Source of the DNA: Lachnospiraceae bacterium
GTDB lineage: Bacteria; Bacillota; Clostridia; Lachnospirales; Lachnospiraceae
Direction of reading: 5' to 3'
DNA: 34,496 nucleotides
Assembly (NCBI GenBank): GCA_029052995.1
Contig: JAIDHZ010000166.1
Span: 1 to 34,496, forward strand
Position 1 is the stretch's first letter. Every line of letters starts with the position of its first letter. The notes below the pieces were generated by a model. The model was given only the letters and a program-made list of their open reading frames with translations, did not search any database and was not told the DNA's origin. Of this stretch, positions 14,509 to 23,003 are shown piece after piece. Made by a program: the position numbers and the translations under genes.

Positions 14509-15903
14509 ATGAGACTTAATCATAACACATTAGCTTATGCTGCCAACAGTAATCTGAATGCAATTAACAATAATCTGACACGTTCCATGGAACGTCTTTC
14601 TTCAGGATATAAGATTAACAAATCCTCTGATGATCCTGCAGCGTATGCAATTTCCCAGAAAATGCAGGCACAGATTGACGGATTAAAGAGAGCAACCAAT
14701 AATGCAAATGATGGTATATCAATGATTCAGACGGGAGAAGGTGCGCTTAACGAGGTACATTCTATTCTTGCAAGAATCAGGGAGCTGACTGTCCAGGCTG
14801 CAAATGAAACTTATGATGAAGAGGATAAGGATGCAATGCAGGCAGAGATTAAGCAGATGCAGGCAGAGATTGACCGAATTGCAGAGACTACAGATTTTAA
14901 TGGCCGTAAATTATTAAACGGAGAGTTAAACAAAAAAGGATATGTTGATACCAATGATTTGAGTATTGTTGAGATAGGTGGAGATATTGATCCGGGTGAA
15001 TATGGTATTACAGTAACAGGCACAGGTACGCAGGCTCAGAATTCTATTAATGTATTGCCGGATAACTATGTTGTACCAAAAGCCAACGAAGGAACACTGC
15101 TTATTAATAATTTTGAGATTGAGATAAAGGAAGGCATGACAGGTGCCGAGGTAAATTCCAAAATTCGTGATGCCGCATATAAGATTGGAATTGATTATGA
15201 TATGCAGTCAGGGGCTTTAACTACTCAGGAATATGGAAGTAAGCAGTCTATTACAGTTAAGAGTGCAAATGATAACGTTGCAGCATTGTTTGGTGCGACT
15301 GGGGAGACGACATATGGTTCCAATGCAGAAGCAGAATTTACACAACAAGGCGGCGCTAGGGTTGGATTTAAAGACACGGCAACAATTGAAACACAGGGTA
15401 ACCGTATTACGGTGACAGATAAGAATGGATTTAAGATGGTATATGATGTGGAGCCGGGCAGTGCAGCTGCTGCAGATGTTACTGCAAATATTACGGTGTT
15501 GTCAGCCGGGCCCATGGTATTTCAGGTTGGCAGCGATGAGGGACAGGTTATGAATGTCAATATCGGTAAAACAACAGTAGAGTCATTAGGTATTGATAAA
15601 ATTAATATATATACAAATGCATATGCACAGGATGCATTAGGAAAGATTGATGATGCAATTGTAAAGGTTTCTGATATTCGTTCTGCACTTGGTGCCATTC
15701 AGAACCGTTTGGATTACACCGTAACAAATCTTGAGACGGCAGATGAGAATCTGACCAGTGCCGTATCACGGATTAAAGATACAGATATGGCAGAGGAGAT
15801 TACGGAATATACAGAGAGAAATGTATTAAGCCAAAGTGCGCTTCAGATGCTGACCCGTTCGAATGCACGTCCGGAGGGGCTACTGCAGTTGTTCCAGAGA
15901 TAA
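14509..15903 (+). CDS. fliC: Flagellin
   Basis: This 464-residue filament subunit is exported through the flagellar type III apparatus and polymerises outside the cell. The N-terminal D0/D1 region is classical: MRLNHNTLAYAANSNLNAIN, RLSSGYKINKSSDDPAAYAI and GALNEVHSILARIRELTVQA. The C-terminal D1/D0 has GKIDDAIVKVSDIRSALGAI, NRLDYTVTNLE and the terminal LLQLFQR helix. About 190 residues in the middle (roughly 160-370) form a variable D2/D3-type domain. I chose the ATG at 14509, six bases after GAGGTG. A sigma-28 promoter lies upstream and a FliS-like chaperone gene follows by 11 bp. The conserved N- and C-terminal blocks are those recognised by TLR5 in some bacteria; recognition here is not predicted. 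Confidence 0.97.
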   Translation: MRLNHNTLAYAANSNLNAINNNLTRSMERLSSGYKINKSSDDPAAYAISQKMQAQIDGLKRATNNANDGISMIQTGEGALNEVHSILARIRELTVQAANETYDEEDKDAMQAEIKQMQAEIDRIAETTDFNGRKLLNGELNKKGYVDTNDLSIVEIGGDIDPGEYGITVTGTGTQAQNSINVLPDNYVVPKANEGTLLINNFEIEIKEGMTGAEVNSKIRDAAYKIGIDYDMQSGALTTQEYGSKQSITVKSANDNVAALFGATGETTYGSNAEAEFTQQGGARVGFKDTATIETQGNRITVTDKNGFKMVYDVEPGSAAAADVTANITVLSAGPMVFQVGSDEGQVMNVNIGKTTVESLGIDKINIYTNAYAQDALGKIDDAIVKVSDIRSALGAIQNRLDYTVTNLETADENLTSAVSRIKDTDMAEEITEYTERNVLSQSALQMLTRSNARPEGLLQLFQR

Positions 15904-15914
15904 GGGGATGTAAT

Positions 15915-16382
15915 ATGACAGTAGAAGAGATGAACATATATAAAATGCGAATTTCGCAGGCAGGAATTGCTGAGCTGACAGTAGTTATGTTAGAGATGGA
16001 GATGCAGTGGATTAAAGAAGCACTGGATTTTTATGAGAATTCTGACATAGATTCATTTTTGGAAGCGGTAAATAAGGCACAGTCAACTCAGGTGGAATTG
16101 ATGAATGTTATGAATATGGATAATGCAGTGGCAACAGATGTATATTCAATCTTTGCATTTGTTAACCGCCAGCTTATTGAGGCAAAAATCAAGCGCCAGC
16201 CATTAGACCTTTCAAGATGCAAGGGAATGCTGGAACGTCTCCATGAAAGCTTTCAGAAAATTGTTTCTACTGATACGGCAGGTCCCATCATGTTACAAAG
16301 TGAAAAGGTGTATGCCGGCCTTACTTACGGCTCCGGCGGACTTATGGAAAACAGCGTTGGGGGAAAAGAGTATACTGTGTGA
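15915..16382 (+). CDS. fliS: FliS-like flagellin export chaperone
   Basis: This encodes 155 helical residues. FliS binds the C-terminus of newly made flagellin and prevents premature polymerisation. A FliS-like stretch is visible: 'FLEAVNKAQSTQVELMNVMN', then 'VATDVYSIFAFVNRQLIEAK' (the IYxFxNRQLIxAN pattern of FliS) and 'CKGMLERLHESFQ'. The N-terminal ~30 residues diverge from Bacillus FliS and the C-terminus is longer, so it belongs to a divergent branch. AAGGGGATG precedes the start, 11 bp behind flagellin, so it is co-transcribed. The close link to flagellin strengthens the assignment. Confidence 0.8.
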   Translation: MTVEEMNIYKMRISQAGIAELTVVMLEMEMQWIKEALDFYENSDIDSFLEAVNKAQSTQVELMNVMNMDNAVATDVYSIFAFVNRQLIEAKIKRQPLDLSRCKGMLERLHESFQKIVSTDTAGPIMLQSEKVYAGLTYGSGGLMENSVGGKEYTV

Positions 16383-16413
16383 CAGGCTTATGACTGTACA
16401 AGGAGGTTACATA

Positions 16414-16830
16414 ATGAAAAAGGAAGATTGTTTATTTTGTAAGATTGCAAACGGGGAGATTCCGTCCACTACCATATATGAGAATAATGATTTTCGTGTT
16501 TTTTTTGATATTGCACCGGCGAGCAAAGGCCATGCGCTGATTGTTCCTAAGCAGCATTATAATGATATTTTTGATATGGATGCTGAAACGGGGGGGAGAT
16601 TATTTTCCCTTGCTACTGCGGTTGCAAGAGCTTTGAAAAAGGAGCTTAAATGCGAAGGCATGAATATTGTACAGAATAATGGATTGATTGCAGGACAGAC
16701 TGTATTTCATTTCCACCTGCATTTGATTCCGAGATATACCGGAGATACTGTTAATATTGTATGGCAGCCGGGGGAGGCAGATCAGAATGAGCTTCAGGCG
16801 CTCGCAAAGGCAGTCCGGAAGGATCTTTAA
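16414..16830 (+). CDS. HIT family nucleotide hydrolase (HinT-like)
   Basis: This encodes 138 residues. HIT proteins of this branch hydrolyse phosphoramidates and other nucleotidyl bonds such as AMP-lysine. The catalytic triad motif is H99-F-H101-L-H103 (VFHFHLHLIPRY). The N-terminus has FCKIANGEIPSTTIYE with Cys6 and Cys9, which in many HIT proteins help bind zinc, and GHALIVPKQH at 39-48. I chose the ATG at 16414 because AAGGAGG lies upstream; the longer frame overlaps fliS. It follows fliS by 31 bp and is probably read from the flagellin promoter, although its role is general metabolism. Confidence 0.9.
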   Translation: MKKEDCLFCKIANGEIPSTTIYENNDFRVFFDIAPASKGHALIVPKQHYNDIFDMDAETGGRLFSLATAVARALKKELKCEGMNIVQNNGLIAGQTVFHFHLHLIPRYTGDTVNIVWQPGEADQNELQALAKAVRKDL

Positions 16831-16834
16831 CTGG

Positions 16835-17491
16835 TTACATGTAAGTTTTAATTAAATATAACGCAATTAGATGGATCGGATAGAACCAATAGAAAAACAT
16901 TTTGGCTTCCGGTCCTTTCTTTTTGTTATAAAAGGCAATAAACACCAAAGCGAGTACACCGTATAATTCTGTTGGACCAAAAAATAAATATAAAATTAAA
17001 GTGCATAAAATTAAACGTGTCAGGGGAGACTTTTCTGTTACATAAAACATACAGATTAATAAAACACCGCCTAACCCATAGTCACAGTGAATCAGATATG
17101 CAGTAATCCAAAGAAAAACAAGCAAAATCCAGTACCTTCTCCGATTGTTAATCTCTTCTAGGCAGAAGATGCATAACAGTCCTAATGTAAGGGTGAAAAA
17201 TACATTTTGGTGCCCCCAGTCAAACAGCTGCCTGCGGAATGCCAAATCAAAAGGAATTTCTGAAATGATTGTAAATATAAATAATCGGATAAAATAATTA
17301 AAAGGACTTCTTGTGTGATGAAATCCCTCTACTATGAGATAACAATAAATGGGAAAGGCAATTCTTCCTATCTCTCGAAGAACTGGATATTCAGGGAAAA
17401 AAATTAATCCCACATGATCAATTAGCATGGAGATTACAGCAATCATTTTAAGGTAAAAATGATTGATGAACCCTACTGGTTTTTCGTTCAA
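16835..17491 (-). CDS. TraX family integral membrane protein
   Basis: This encodes about 218 residues with 7-8 hydrophobic segments. The N-terminus has KMIAVISMLIDHVGLIFFPE and IGRIAFPIYCYLIVEGFHHT, the signature of the TraX family, which is named after the F-plasmid pilin acetylase. In Firmicutes these are chromosomal and of unknown substrate. WGHQNVFFTLTLGL is the other conserved block. AAAGGTGG sits eight bases before a TTG at 17489-17491, which I favour as start over the GTG at 17503, which lies inside that binding site. A minus-strand promoter TTGTGC-N17-TATACT lies upstream. Its stop is only 4 bp from the HIT stop on the other strand. Confidence 0.8.
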   Translation of the reverse strand: MNEKPVGFINHFYLKMIAVISMLIDHVGLIFFPEYPVLREIGRIAFPIYCYLIVEGFHHTRSPFNYFIRLFIFTIISEIPFDLAFRRQLFDWGHQNVFFTLTLGLLCIFCLEEINNRRRYWILLVFLWITAYLIHCDYGLGGVLLICMFYVTEKSPLTRLILCTLILYLFFGPTELYGVLALVFIAFYNKKKGPEAKMFFYWFYPIHLIALYLIKTYM

Positions 17492-17543
17492 GGAAATTAC
17501 CACCTTTCATTGCTTTGACATATTTTCTGTACCATTGTTACTA

Positions 17544-17572
17544 AGTATAGCAGAGGGAAAAATAAAGCACAA
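17544..17572 (-). promoter_or_regulatory. SigA-type promoter of the TraX-family gene
   Basis: On the minus strand TTGTGC (17567-17572) and TATACT (17544-17549) are spaced by 17 nt, which gives a leader of about 50 nt. Confidence 0.5.
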
Positions 17573-17602
17573 TGTTTTTTTGATAAAAAAGTGGCATTTA
17601 TC

Positions 17603-17631
17603 TTGAAAGATTGTGTTTGTATCGTTATAAT
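17603..17631 (+). promoter_or_regulatory. SigA-type promoter of the DivIVA-domain gene
   Basis: TTGAAA (17603-17608), a 17-nt spacer and TATAAT (17626-17631) form a near-consensus SigA promoter 34 bp before the ATG. It points away from the TraX-family promoter. Confidence 0.7.
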
Positions 17632-17665
17632 AAACAATATATGGTATGTGAAAGGAGCTAAACCA

Positions 17666-18589
17666 ATGGCGAAAGAAGAGAAATTCAAAACAACATCTTT
17701 TGGAGGATATGATAAAACAGCAGTAGATCAGTATATAGATAATTTGAAAAAAGAACATCAAGAGGATGTTGCAGATTTGAAGCAGACAATCAGCAAGCTT
17801 AGTGAGACTGTAAAGAGCTTACAGCTTGTAAAAGACAGCATGAATTCCGAGTCAAATCAAGCAATTGAAAATATGCAGAAATATAATGAATCATTGCAGT
17901 TGGAACTTGAAAAGGCAAACCGCAAGCTGGCAGAGAAGGAAGAACACAGCAAGGGATACACAGACAAGCTTGAGATTATCTCAAAGACCCTGGTGGATAC
18001 CAATGAACGTTGTGATATCATGTTGAAGGATGCAGAGGCAAAGAGTAAGCAGATGGTGGAAGAGGCAGAGGCAAAGAGCAGCCAGATGCTGGTTTCTGCA
18101 AAGGAAGAAAGTAACAGGCTTCTATCAGATGCTAAAACCAAAAGTAACAATATGATGCAGGAAGCTCAGGAAAAGAGCACCCATTTAATGGAGGATTCCC
18201 AAAGGCAGAGTGCAAACATTATAAAACGTGCTGAAGAAGAACGGGATGCATTGAGGGTGCGTGCTGAAGAGGAGTACAAGCAGTTGACAGCGCAAAAAGA
18301 TGCTGAATGCCGGGAAATGATAGAAAATGCAACTCAGGAAAAAGAAAACATGTTAAGTGAAGCCAGAGAGAAGGTGAATTCTATTCGTGCTTCCATAAAA
18401 CGTGAGTGTGAGAATGTAAGTGCTTATATGGCAAGCTTGATGGATTCTGTTGAAGGTGTTGTAAAAGCATGTAATGAGACAAAGAGTATTACAGAAAAAG
18501 CGTTTAAAGGAATTGGAACTTCTAAACCGGAGACTCTGGCATTACCCGATGAAGATGCAGATGAGATTCCGCAGATTGACGTTAAGTAG
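17666..18589 (+). CDS. DivIVA-domain protein with fourteen 11-residue repeats
   Basis: This encodes 307 residues. The N-terminus has the DivIVA membrane-targeting motif FKTTSFGGYDKTAVDQYI (residues 7-24) and a first coiled coil to about 105. From 111 to 264 the chain reads as fourteen successive hendecads of the type xAxxxSxxMLx, for example DAEAKSKQMVE, EAEAKSSQMLV, DAKTKSNNMMQ and EAQEKSTHLME. An 11-residue period predicts a straight or slightly right-handed coiled coil, unlike the heptads of classical DivIVA. An acidic tail follows. DivIVA-type proteins gather at curved membrane (poles, septa) and recruit partners. AAAGGAG precedes the ATG. The next gene, a PAS protein, follows by 8 bp, so the two are probably co-expressed. 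Confidence 0.75.
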   Translation: MAKEEKFKTTSFGGYDKTAVDQYIDNLKKEHQEDVADLKQTISKLSETVKSLQLVKDSMNSESNQAIENMQKYNESLQLELEKANRKLAEKEEHSKGYTDKLEIISKTLVDTNERCDIMLKDAEAKSKQMVEEAEAKSSQMLVSAKEESNRLLSDAKTKSNNMMQEAQEKSTHLMEDSQRQSANIIKRAEEERDALRVRAEEEYKQLTAQKDAECREMIENATQEKENMLSEAREKVNSIRASIKRECENVSAYMASLMDSVEGVVKACNETKSITEKAFKGIGTSKPETLALPDEDADEIPQIDVK

Positions 18590-18597
18590 GTGTGAAT

Positions 18598-21099
18598 ATG
18601 GATAAGGATCGTATAGATAGCTTTAAACAATTTGCTAAGTATTTGGAATATCCCATGGTTGTATTTGAAGCGGAGTCCGGAAAGGTTCTGGATATTAATT
18701 ATGAGGCAGAGGTGCTTATAGGAGGTAACGCTGTTAAGATTCATTTAGAACCTGGAAGAGCTATGACTAAAATCAATTTTTGGGAAAAGCTGCACGATAA
18801 AAAAACAGTAATGTGGCAGAGTATGCGGCTGCTTGCGGATGATAGGGAGTATCTAATCAATGGTTTGGTTAATGAGGCGGTTTCTGATGGGAACACCATT
18901 TACAGTCTCATGTTTGAGAAACAGACAGATACCAGCTTTGGTGGATTGATTCTTGAACGGGTTTTAAATCAGGCAGGTGCTGTGGCGGTTTATTTAGGAA
19001 GAGAAGGAGACGGGTTTCAGGTTGAGTTTATCTCAAAAAATATTAACAGATATGGTTATACAAGAGAACAGTTTTATGAAGGCGTTATTCATTTGGCAGA
19101 TTTAGTGTGTCCGGAGGACTGGGAATGGGTGGAGGAAAGCATGGAGGATGCTATAAGGGCACATGAGAATGAGCTTGAATTTTCTTGTAGAATTTTTACA
19201 GAGATTAAGGAACTGATTCCGGTAAGGGTAAATGTAAGATATGTTTATAATGATTACGGTAAATTGACAGATGTGGAACTGCTTATTATAGATTCCAGGG
19301 AAGAGTTAAGACGTAATAGTGAGAATATGCATTTAAATAATGCGATTTCCAAAATGAAGAATGTAGTGATGGTAAAATCATATCATGCCGGAAAGCGTAC
19401 GCTCCTATACATTTCTCCAAATGCCGGAATGGTAGGAATGAATGTTGAAGCGCTTTCTAAAGGTTATAAGCTCACAGAGGATTATATTCATCCGGATGAC
19501 AGGGATGAGGTACTTGATGGGATTTATCAGGCAGTAGCCAATGGTGTTACAGACTATAGCTATACTTACCGTATGGTAAGGGATGATGGAAAACTGATAT
19601 GGGTATTAAGCGAGGCAACAATTACCAGAATATCAGATGGTGAGGCTGAGATTTCTGTTTTGTTGACAGATATAACAGAACAAAAAGAGATAGAAAAGGA
19701 GCTTGCTGCAGCAAGAGAACGTGTCTTTTTGAGAGATGCAAAGAAAAAAAACGAGGCTCCCGTGTCTGCCAATGTTGATAAGGATGATAAAGAATTGTTA
19801 GAACAATTCTGCCTTCTGACGGAAGCCCTGAACCAAAATGCAGATTACTATACTGTGGTGTTAGACTGGAAGGGTAAATTATTAACTAATCCGGTAGGGC
19901 CGGTTGATGAAATGGGACAGTTTTATGATCTTTTTGAGCGTCGTCAATTTAAGGAACAATTTATAAATGTGTCGGCAAAGGCAAACGAGCTGGGAAAACC
20001 GCAAAGCGCAAGCTTTGCAGTGGACCGGCTACAGGTTCACATGGTATTGGCATCTATTGCAACGAAGGGTGCCGTGATAGCGTATTTGGTACTTACAAGT
20101 TTTAAACAGGATGGTTTAGATCGTATTGGCTCAGTAATTGAACAACAATCGAGGCTGGCAAATGCTGTTGTAAAATGTCTCTATGCCGAAGAGATGGAAT
20201 TGCAGGAGCAAAAATACAGAAAGCTTGCAGAGATGCATTTGGAAAAGGAACGAAGGAGCAGGCAGGTAGCCAGTGATATTTTAGACTGTATTGTTGCCAA
20301 GGCAGAATCCGGGATTGGTGAGGCGTGCCAAAAGGCGGGAGTTTTCTTATCAGTTATAAATATTGGACTGTATAAAGAGAATAAAGATGAAGAAAAGACG
20401 GAATCCTATTATACATGGAACCGGTTTGGTGATGATGCCGGATTTTTTGATGCAATGGCTATGACAGCGTTAGAATATAAAGCATTGCGTGAATGCATGA
20501 ATGATAATGGCTATGTTGTGGCTGATAAGACTTCGGCGGAGCCTTTTATAAAGGAAATGCTGAGAAAAACGGGAATGGAAGTCATTTTTGTACGCCGTAT
20601 GGTTATGGGTTTCGGGCAACGGGGATATATCGTTTTTGCGGATGATCGTAAGCGGCGGAAGTTTGAAGAAAAAGAGATTGGATTTATGGTGTTGGTTTCC
20701 CAGATTTTTGAGGGTATGCTTGTCAGCAATCAGAAAATGATTCGGGCACAGAGCGTAAAGGAGACTTTTATTGAGGCATATGATTATATTCGGGATGCGG
20801 TATTTGTAAAGGATAACGAGACAGGTGACATTATTTTTGCCAATAAAGCAATGGATAAATTATTCGGCTACAGCGTGGTAGGGATGCCGGCGGGCGCCGT
20901 GGTTAGTGATCAAATGGAGCAGTACAAGAATATTAGCAACGTTGGAAAACGATTTATTGCTAATAAAAAGGTGACAAAATGGCAAAGATATATGAAAGAG
21001 TTAGACCAAAATATGAACATTGTTGAGGTTCATATGGAGTTGTTTAATGACACAGACTGCAGCCTGTATATATTGAAGAAAAGCAAGATTAAAAAATAA
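18598..21099 (+). CDS. Multi-PAS/GAF-like sensory protein without visible output domain
   Basis: This encodes 833 residues, cytoplasmic. PAS-type units are visible at about 10-100, 118-240 and 249-365. The third has the classic PAC end: YRMVRDDGKLIWVL, then SVLLTDITEQ. A short coiled coil leads to a region (about 395-515) that may be GAF- or PocR-like. A second coil (about 530-560), a GAF-like domain (565-710) and a last PAS (714-800: DAVFVKDNETGDIIFANKAM) follow. The chain ends soon after. No GGDEF, EAL, histidine-kinase, receiver or DNA-binding signature was found. I chose the ATG at 18598, five bases after TAGGTG, over the GTG at 18592. It follows the DivIVA-domain gene by 8 bp. Confidence 0.7.
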   Translation: MDKDRIDSFKQFAKYLEYPMVVFEAESGKVLDINYEAEVLIGGNAVKIHLEPGRAMTKINFWEKLHDKKTVMWQSMRLLADDREYLINGLVNEAVSDGNTIYSLMFEKQTDTSFGGLILERVLNQAGAVAVYLGREGDGFQVEFISKNINRYGYTREQFYEGVIHLADLVCPEDWEWVEESMEDAIRAHENELEFSCRIFTEIKELIPVRVNVRYVYNDYGKLTDVELLIIDSREELRRNSENMHLNNAISKMKNVVMVKSYHAGKRTLLYISPNAGMVGMNVEALSKGYKLTEDYIHPDDRDEVLDGIYQAVANGVTDYSYTYRMVRDDGKLIWVLSEATITRISDGEAEISVLLTDITEQKEIEKELAAARERVFLRDAKKKNEAPVSANVDKDDKELLEQFCLLTEALNQNADYYTVVLDWKGKLLTNPVGPVDEMGQFYDLFERRQFKEQFINVSAKANELGKPQSASFAVDRLQVHMVLASIATKGAVIAYLVLTSFKQDGLDRIGSVIEQQSRLANAVVKCLYAEEMELQEQKYRKLAEMHLEKERRSRQVASDILDCIVAKAESGIGEACQKAGVFLSVINIGLYKENKDEEKTESYYTWNRFGDDAGFFDAMAMTALEYKALRECMNDNGYVVADKTSAEPFIKEMLRKTGMEVIFVRRMVMGFGQRGYIVFADDRKRRKFEEKEIGFMVLVSQIFEGMLVSNQKMIRAQSVKETFIEAYDYIRDAVFVKDNETGDIIFANKAMDKLFGYSVVGMPAGAVVSDQMEQYKNISNVGKRFIANKKVTKWQRYMKELDQNMNIVEVHMELFNDTDCSLYILKKSKIKK

Positions 21100-21112
21100 T
21101 TCGTCAAAATCT

Positions 21113-21139
21113 TAAGTTTAACAGAGAAAATGACGATAT
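21113..21139 (+). promoter_or_regulatory. Candidate sigma-28 promoter of the mbl-rod operon
   Basis: TAAG (21113-21116), a 15-nt spacer (21117-21131) and GACGATAT (21132-21139) differ from the SigD -10 by one base. Transcription would start close to the Shine-Dalgarno (AAAGGAG, 21147-21153), a very short leader, which lowers my confidence. Confidence 0.5.
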
Positions 21140-21160
21140 ACATGGGAAAGGAGTACGAAC

Positions 21161-22159
21161 ATGGCAAGTTCGGATATTGGAATTGATTTGGGTACAGCTA
21201 GTATTCTTGTCTATGTGAAAGGAAAAGGTGTTGTATTAAAGGAGCCGTCAGTGGTGGCCTTTGACCGTGATACGAATAAAATAAAGGCGATTGGTGAAGA
21301 GGCAAGATTAATGCTTGGCAGAACTCCGGGCAGTATTGTTGCAGTAAGGCCACTTCGTCAGGGTGTTATTTCAGATTATCGAATCACAGAAAAAATGTTA
21401 AAATATTTTATTCAAAAAGCCGCTGGCAAAAGTTTTTTTGGCAGAAGACCAAGAATTTCTGTCTGTGTGCCAAGCGGAGTGACAGAGGTGGAAAAAAAGG
21501 CAGTTGAAGATGCAACATATCAGGCTGGCGCTAGGGATGTTTCCATTATTGAGGAGCCGGTAGCGGCAGCTATTGGTGCAGGTATTGACATTGCAAGGCC
21601 ATGTGGTAATATGATAGTGGATATTGGCGGTGGTACTGCTGATATCGCAGTAATATCATTAGGGGGAACGGTAGTCAGTACATCTATCAAGACTGCGGGT
21701 GATGATTTTGATGAAGCCATTGTTCGTTATATGCGTAAAAAGCATAATCTTTTAATTGGTGAGCGTACTGCTGAAGAGATTAAGATTAAGATAGGTACCT
21801 GTTACCGTCGGCCAGAGAACCTTACATTGGACATCAGAGGGAGGAATCTTGTGACCGGACTTCCGAGAACCGTTACAGTGGCGTCAGACGAGACGGTGGA
21901 AGCTCTGGAAGAGATAACAGAGCAGATTATTGAGGCGGTACATTCTGTGCTGGAGAAGACCCCGCCAGAGTTAGCAGCAGATATTGCTGACAGAGGAATT
22001 GTATTAACCGGTGGTGGAGCTATGCTTCATGGTTTAGAAGAACTTATTGAGGAAGAAACCGGTATCACTACTATGACGGCAGAGGATCCGATGACCTGCG
22101 TTGCCATTGGTACCGGTAAATATATAGAATTTTTAAGTGGTGTGATGGAAGAAGAATAA
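21161..22159 (+). CDS. mbl: MreB/Mbl-family actin homologue
   Basis: This 332-residue cytoskeletal ATPase forms membrane-bound filaments that guide cell-wall synthesis. The actin-fold nucleotide motifs are all visible: phosphate-1 IGIDLGTASILVYVKGKG (7-24), connect-1 region 'VEDATYQAGARDVSIIEEPVAAAIGAG', phosphate-2 NMIVDIGGGTADIAVIS, and the adenosine motif GIVLTGGGAMLHGL. 'IRGRNLVTGLPRTVTV' resembles the corresponding Mbl/MreB strand. MreC and MreD are not next to it. Instead it precedes the flhO/flhP-type rod genes, as mbl does in Bacillus subtilis, so I use that symbol; it may equally be called MreB. A candidate sigma-28 promoter lies just upstream. Confidence 0.88.
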   Translation: MASSDIGIDLGTASILVYVKGKGVVLKEPSVVAFDRDTNKIKAIGEEARLMLGRTPGSIVAVRPLRQGVISDYRITEKMLKYFIQKAAGKSFFGRRPRISVCVPSGVTEVEKKAVEDATYQAGARDVSIIEEPVAAAIGAGIDIARPCGNMIVDIGGGTADIAVISLGGTVVSTSIKTAGDDFDEAIVRYMRKKHNLLIGERTAEEIKIKIGTCYRRPENLTLDIRGRNLVTGLPRTVTVASDETVEALEEITEQIIEAVHSVLEKTPPELAADIADRGIVLTGGGAMLHGLEELIEEETGITTMTAEDPMTCVAIGTGKYIEFLSGVMEEE

Positions 22160-22200
22160 CAGGTTGCCGGAACCGGACAACCGGAAAAGGAGTTTACAAT

Positions 22201-22986
22201 ATGGTAAGAGGTCTTTATACAGCGTGGACTGGTATGATTAATGAGCAAAAACGCCTTGATGTACTTTCCAACAATATGGCCAATGCAGATACAATAGGTT
22301 ATAAAAAGCAGGGAACTACATCCCAGTCATTTGATGATGAATTGACAATCAGGATTCATGATAATAATGTGTATTTGGCAAATCATAAGCCTGTTGGCAA
22401 TATGAATCTGGGAGTAAAGATTGGGGAAACCTACCATGATTTTTCGCAGGGCAGTTTGCGTGAGACTGGAAATACTTATGATTTGGCGTTAAGTGGTGAT
22501 GGATTCTTCACTATTCAGACAACTAATAAACAGGGAGTGACAAGCACTAAGTATACACGGGATGGCTCTTTCACTGTAAACACGGAAGGATACCTTGTTA
22601 CCAAGGATGGGGATTATGTATTAGATACTAACGGAAGACGAATTCAGATTCCTGGAGCGCAGACAGCGGCAAATGTTGTATTTGATGAAAAGGGCAATAT
22701 TATGGTGGATGGCCAGATGATTGCTACTTTAGGAATAGTAAGCTTTGCAGATCCACAGGCATTATTGCTCTATGGTGAGAATATGTATGAGGCGACCGAT
22801 GCAGCGGGGCTGCAGGCATCCACGGCGACTGTTAATCAGGGTTATTTGGAGATGTCTAATACGAATGTAATTGAAGAAATGGTAGATATGATTACAGTTA
22901 CAAGAGCATATGAAGCCGGACAGAAAATGATTCAGACAGTAGACAGCACGTTACAGCAGGCAGCTACTGAGCTTGGAAGAGTTTAA
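22201..22986 (+). CDS. flgF: Flagellar basal-body rod protein, FlgF/FlhO type
   Basis: This 261-residue axial protein forms part of the flagellar rod. It has the N-terminal rod motif MVRGLYTAWTGMINEQKRLD and LSNNMANADTIGYKK, the central FlgF/G strand 'LALSGDGFFTIQT' and 'YTRDGSFTVNTEGYLVT', and the C-terminal motif QGYLEMSNTNVIEEMVDMI with ITVTRAYEAGQKMIQ. The fold and length fit FlgF/FlgG proteins. It starts 41 bp after mbl and 17 bp before the next rod gene, as FlhO does in Bacillus. Export is through the flagellar apparatus, so no signal peptide is expected. Confidence 0.92.
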   Translation: MVRGLYTAWTGMINEQKRLDVLSNNMANADTIGYKKQGTTSQSFDDELTIRIHDNNVYLANHKPVGNMNLGVKIGETYHDFSQGSLRETGNTYDLALSGDGFFTIQTTNKQGVTSTKYTRDGSFTVNTEGYLVTKDGDYVLDTNGRRIQIPGAQTAANVVFDEKGNIMVDGQMIATLGIVSFADPQALLLYGENMYEATDAAGLQASTATVNQGYLEMSNTNVIEEMVDMITVTRAYEAGQKMIQTVDSTLQQAATELGRV

Positions 22987-23003
22987 GAAAGAGGTGAAGG
23001 ATT

